Below, in pieces: positions 5,658 through 6,782 of a stretch of DNA of 6,782 bases. Numbering within the stretch: the stretch's first letter is position 1; the number at the start of each line of letters is the position of its first letter. Origin of the DNA: an uncultured Collinsella sp. (GTDB lineage: Bacteria; Actinomycetota; Coriobacteriia; Coriobacteriales; Coriobacteriaceae); contig CABUZI010000089.1 in assembly GCA_902496005.1 (NCBI GenBank), positions 1-6,782 of the forward strand, in the 5' to 3' direction. Made by a program: the position numbers and the translations under genes. Below the pieces are notes generated by a model. The model was given only the letters and a program-made list of their open reading frames with translations, searched no databases and was not told where the DNA came from.

Positions 5658-5684
5658 TTGCCTGCGGCAACGGTGTGCTACACT
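5658..5684 (+). promoter_or_regulatory. Candidate rnpB promoter
   Basis: TACACT (5679-5684) is preceded by TGC (5676-5678), an extended -10. TTGCCT (5658-5663) is the nearest -35-like sequence, with a short 15-bp spacer. The predicted start near 5691 coincides with the 5' edge of the P1 helix of RNase P RNA, which supports the assignment independently of the motif. Confidence 0.6.
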
Positions 5685-5691
5685 CTTGCAC

Positions 5692-6055
5692 TGCTGAGTG
5701 GGCCAGACGGTCGCGCGATGTGCTGCTTGCAGCACGCGTGAGGAAAGTCCGGGCTCCAGAGGGCGGGATGCCGGCTAACGGCCGGGCGGAGTGATCCGAC
5801 GGAAAGCGCCGCAGAAAAGAAGACTCCCACCTGCGCCGCAAGGCGTAAAGGGAAAAGCTGAAACGGTGGTGTAAGAGACCACCAGCGTCGTGGTAACACG
5901 GCGGCTTGGCAAGCCCCATCCGGAGCAAGCGCGAATAGGAACGCTATGGGCCGGCCCGGTCCGCGTTCGGGTAGCGTGCGTGGAGCTGCATGGTAACGTG
6001 CAGACAAGATAAATGACCGTTCACGACAGAACCCGGCTTATAGGCCCACTCGGCA
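5692..6055 (+). ncRNA. rnpB: RNase P RNA, bacterial class A
   Basis: This is the catalytic RNA of RNase P, which removes 5' leaders from precursor tRNAs together with the RnpA protein. The ends are set by the P1 helix: 5692-5704 (TGCTGAGTGGGCC) pairs with 6043-6055 (GGCCCACTCGGCA), giving about 364 nucleotides, normal for class A. The P3 hairpin is GTGCTG-CTTG-CAGCAC (5720-5735). The universal 5' core GAGGAAAGTCCGGGCTCC (5740-5757) and 3' core ACAGAACCCGGCTTAT (6026-6041) form P4 and its surroundings. Between them, GAAACGGTG, GTAAGAG, TGGTAACA, CCGGAGCAAG and GAATAGG match the order in E. coli RNase P RNA. TTCGGGTAG (5967-5974) carries the GGT expected to bind the tRNA CCA end. Exact ends are inferred from pairing. 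Confidence 0.97.
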
Positions 6056-6070
6056 CTTTGTTGACGCTGC

Positions 6071-6180
6071 GACGGCGTCAGCTGGCCGATTTGGCGCTCA
6101 TTCGTCGGTCGCCGCCATAAGGCGTGCTCCCTTCTCTTTCGGGCCAAATCGACTCAGCTGACGCCGTCTCGCTGTTTTTG
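6071..6180 (+). terminator. Large branched hairpin and T-tract downstream of rnpB
   Basis: GACGGCGTCAGCTG (6071-6084) pairs perfectly with CAGCTGACGCCGTC (6155-6168). After a small internal loop, CGATTTGGC (6087-6095) pairs perfectly with GCCAAATCG (6143-6151). The 47-base apical region contains a small CGCC-ATAA-GGCG hairpin (6113-6124). TGTTTTTG follows at 6173-6180. It begins 15 bases after the rnpB 3' end, so it is the likely terminator, but it is far longer than needed. A competing short hairpin, TGACGC (6062-6067) with GCGTCA (6075-6080), would break it. Confidence 0.65.
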
Positions 6181-6274
6181 CCTGGTCATCGGCGTTGCCG
6201 TTCTATTTACCGGGGTTATCGGTACGGCCTTTGCCGTATTATTGAAGCTGTTTGTTGCTGCGCTTTATTCTGTT

Positions 6275-6280
6275 GAGGGG
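6275..6280 (+). promoter_or_regulatory. Ribosome binding site of the YigZ-family gene
   Basis: GAGGGG lies 5 bases before the TTG at 6286 and 2 before the TTG at 6283. The spacing favours 6286. Confidence 0.6.
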
Positions 6281-6285
6281 CTTTG

Positions 6286-6782
6286 TTGGACAGCTATTTT
6301 ACTCTGCAATCGAATATTGAGGCTTCGGGCGAGTTTGTGGACCGCAAGAGTCGGTTTATTGCTCAGCTGGTCCATATTGAGTCCGAGGATGAGGCGAATG
6401 CCTTTATCGAGATGGTTCGCAAGCGTCATTACGACGCTCGGCATAATGTTCCCGCGTGGATTTTGGTCGATGGACGCGAGCGCCAGAGCGATGATGGTGA
6501 GCCGAGCCGCACGAGCGGTATGCCGACGCTCGAGGTGCTGCGTGGCGCGGGGCTCAAAAATGTTTGCTGCGTAGTGACGCGCTATTTTGGTGGCACGCTG
6601 TTGGGGCCTGGTGGCTTGGTGCGCGCCTATACCGCGGCGACGCAGGCGGCGGTGGTCTCGGCTCGGGAGTCCGGGCAGATCGTCGAGATGACAAGCGTCG
6701 TGCCTGTTGACGTGCATGTGGCCTATCCGCAGTATGAGCAGGTGCTTCGCTTGGCGCAGGATTCGGGTGCCAAGGTTTCGGA
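6286..6782 (+). CDS. YigZ/IMPACT (UPF0029) family protein, 3' end outside the window
   Basis: The first 165 residues of a YigZ-type protein are present; the family usually has about 200-210 residues, so roughly 40 are missing. The N-terminal UPF0029/IMPACT domain shows KSRFIA (21-26), DARHN (50-54), SDDGEPSRTSGMP (68-80), VTRYFGG (97-103) and LGPGGLVRAY (106-115). The start of the C-terminal DUF1949-like domain follows from about 137. The molecular function of bacterial YigZ is not firmly known; eukaryotic IMPACT regulates the GCN2 kinase. The start is TTG at 6286. An in-frame TGA at 6274-6276 bars extension, GAGGGG (6275-6280) lies 5 bases ahead, and the next in-frame GTG would cut the first conserved strand. 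A TTG at 6283 is possible but too close to the ribosome site. TATTAT at 6237-6242 is a possible -10 without a clear -35. Confidence 0.92.
   Translation, partial: MDSYFTLQSNIEASGEFVDRKSRFIAQLVHIESEDEANAFIEMVRKRHYDARHNVPAWILVDGRERQSDDGEPSRTSGMPTLEVLRGAGLKNVCCVVTRYFGGTLLGPGGLVRAYTAATQAAVVSARESGQIVEMTSVVPVDVHVAYPQYEQVLRLAQDSGAKVS

Noticed and set aside
5678..6007. Minus-strand open frames across rnpB
   Set aside because: The plus strand is a clear RNase P RNA; structured GC-rich RNA genes often give spurious open frames.
6182..6330. Plus-strand frame encoding a hydrophobic, membrane-helix-like stretch (LVIGVAVLFTGVIGTAFAVLL)
   Set aside because: The open frame has no ATG, GTG or TTG ahead of the hydrophobic part and overlaps the YigZ-family start in another frame. 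It may be a gene remnant or chance in a T-rich spacer.

Overview
The window is an ordinary chromosomal segment from a GC-rich bacterium, most likely an actinomycete of the class Coriobacteriia (Collinsella or a close relative). This placement is by inference. It rests on an actinobacterial-style four-domain ribosomal protein S1, a bacterial class A RNase P RNA, an L-cysteine desulfidase of the gut-anaerobe type, strong GC-ending codon preference in the highly expressed genes, and several TTG/GTG starts.

Layout from left to right: the last 37 codons of an unidentified plus-strand gene (1-114) with a probable terminator; an intergenic stretch with foldable repeats; ndk (nucleoside diphosphate kinase, plus) closed by a strong terminator; rpiB (ribose-5-phosphate isomerase B, minus) with its own 15-bp hairpin downstream; a divergent promoter region; an L-cysteine desulfidase gene (plus); a HAD-family phosphatase gene (minus) that converges on it and shares the four bases TTAA as both stop codons; a second divergent region with a long rpsA leader; rpsA (ribosomal protein S1, plus, TTG start) with a terminator; a non-coding stretch with abutting hairpins; rnpB (RNase P RNA, plus) followed by a large branched hairpin and T-tract; and the 5' part of a YigZ/IMPACT-family gene (plus, TTG start) that runs off the right edge.

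The genes do not form one pathway. Each has its own regulatory region, and most are housekeeping: nucleotide balancing (ndk), pentose phosphate metabolism (rpiB), translation (rpsA) and tRNA 5' maturation (rnpB). The cysteine desulfidase is the metabolically distinctive gene; it would release sulfide, ammonia and pyruvate from cysteine. I see no mobile element, CRISPR array, tRNA or defence system. The points most worth a second look are RNA-level: an rpsA leader that can pair its own Shine-Dalgarno sequence up to the TTG start, the branched hairpin behind rnpB with a competing alternative fold, and the abutting hairpins between rpsA and rnpB.
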